Shown here piece after piece: positions 63,820-64,000 of a DNA stretch of 64,000 bases. Origin of the DNA: an uncultured Eubacteriales bacterium (GTDB lineage Bacteria; Bacillota; Clostridia; Oscillospirales; QAMX01); the NCBI GenBank assembly GCA_934546935.1, contig CAKTEH010000001.1, forward strand, positions 186,001 through 250,000. Reading direction: 5' to 3'. A program made the translations under genes and the position numbers. Each line of letters begins with the position of its first letter. Position 1 is the first letter of the stretch. The notes under the pieces are model-generated. The model ran no database searches. It was not told where the DNA came from and worked only from the letters and a program-made list of their open reading frames with translations.

Positions 63820-64000
63820 TTATTCTTCAGCACTCCCAAGGGCCTGTTCCAGGGCCCGTGCATTTTCATACATCAGGGAGAGGTAACTGGCTCCGCTGTC
63901 AAAATCCTCTTGGGAGACGTTGTGGCAGGAGTGCATGCGCATTTTTTCGGCGCCGGTAGCCTCACAGATCGTATCGGCCATTTTCTGATTGGAAAATTCA
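63820..64000 (-). CDS. Zinc/manganese ABC transporter substrate-binding protein, C-terminal end (partial)
   Basis: The last ~59 codons of a gene cut by the window edge. EFSNQKMADTICEATGAEKMRMHSCHNVSQEDFDSGASYLSLMYENARALEQAL is the C-terminal end of cluster A-1 (ZnuA/AdcA/TroA-type) metal-binding lipoproteins, including HSCHNVS. It would capture Zn2+ or Mn2+ outside the membrane for an ABC permease, presumably encoded upstream. Confidence 0.82.
   Translation of the reverse strand, partial: EFSNQKMADTICEATGAEKMRMHSCHNVSQEDFDSGASYLSLMYENARALEQALGSAEE

Overview
The window looks like the chromosome of an anaerobic, spore-forming, gut-type Clostridia (Bacillota), most likely an Oscillospiraceae/Ruminococcaceae-like lineage. 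This is inferred from the gene content: HPr kinase, SpoIID, the SCIFF peptide with its radical-SAM maturase, the hrcA-grpE-dnaK-dnaJ order under a CIRCE element, a Na+-pumping oxaloacetate decarboxylase, 2-hydroxyacyl-CoA dehydratase/activase-type proteins and formate-tetrahydrofolate ligase. No rRNA, CRISPR array, phage or intact insertion sequence was seen.

Layout. 1-7.5 kb: hprK, an acyltransferase-azlC-azlD operon, citrate synthase, spoIID and an Fe-S aldo/keto reductase. 7.6-13 kb: a decayed GNAT gene, then the heat-shock operon on the minus strand with promoter and CIRCE. 13-17 kb: nitroreductase, SCIFF peptide scfA with maturase scfB, and a MarR-DegV pair with a visible operator. 17-23 kb: a DUF134/metallo-beta-lactamase/NifX-like operon, a ribbon-helix-helix protein, clpB, tRNA-Ser(CGA) and a truncated antiporter. 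23-34 kb: carboxylesterase, P-type ATPase, a two-gene acyl-CoA dehydratase/activase operon and fhs.

34.5-41 kb: a complete vanG/vanC-like glycopeptide-resistance cluster on the minus strand, in the order vanR-vanS-ligase-vanXY-vanT. The last three genes are joined by ATGA overlaps, and an intrinsic terminator lies between vanS and the ligase. This is the most notable block. The encoded enzymes would make D-Ser (VanT), join it to D-Ala (ligase) and remove D-Ala-ending precursors (VanXY) under a two-component switch.

41-50 kb: a second decayed GNAT, a YitT-like protein, a zinc-ribbon/GyrI-like pair, a CE15-like esterase, an operon of CofE-like, LarA-like and amidase genes, a short GH32 enzyme and an aquaporin. 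51-54.4 kb: oadA-oadG-bccP-oadB, the sodium pump. 54.6-60 kb: a CPBP protease, then TtcA-like, glycosyltransferase, DUF4330 and O-antigen-ligase-like genes in one tight unit. 60-64 kb: NAD+ synthetase, a third decayed GNAT, an acyl-ACP thioesterase and the 3' end of a zinc/manganese ABC transporter binding protein cut by the window edge.

Most genes have clear Shine-Dalgarno sites and many are followed by strong hairpin terminators. Several start codons were moved inward from the longest open frame on that basis. All functions are assigned by reading motifs; no database search was run.
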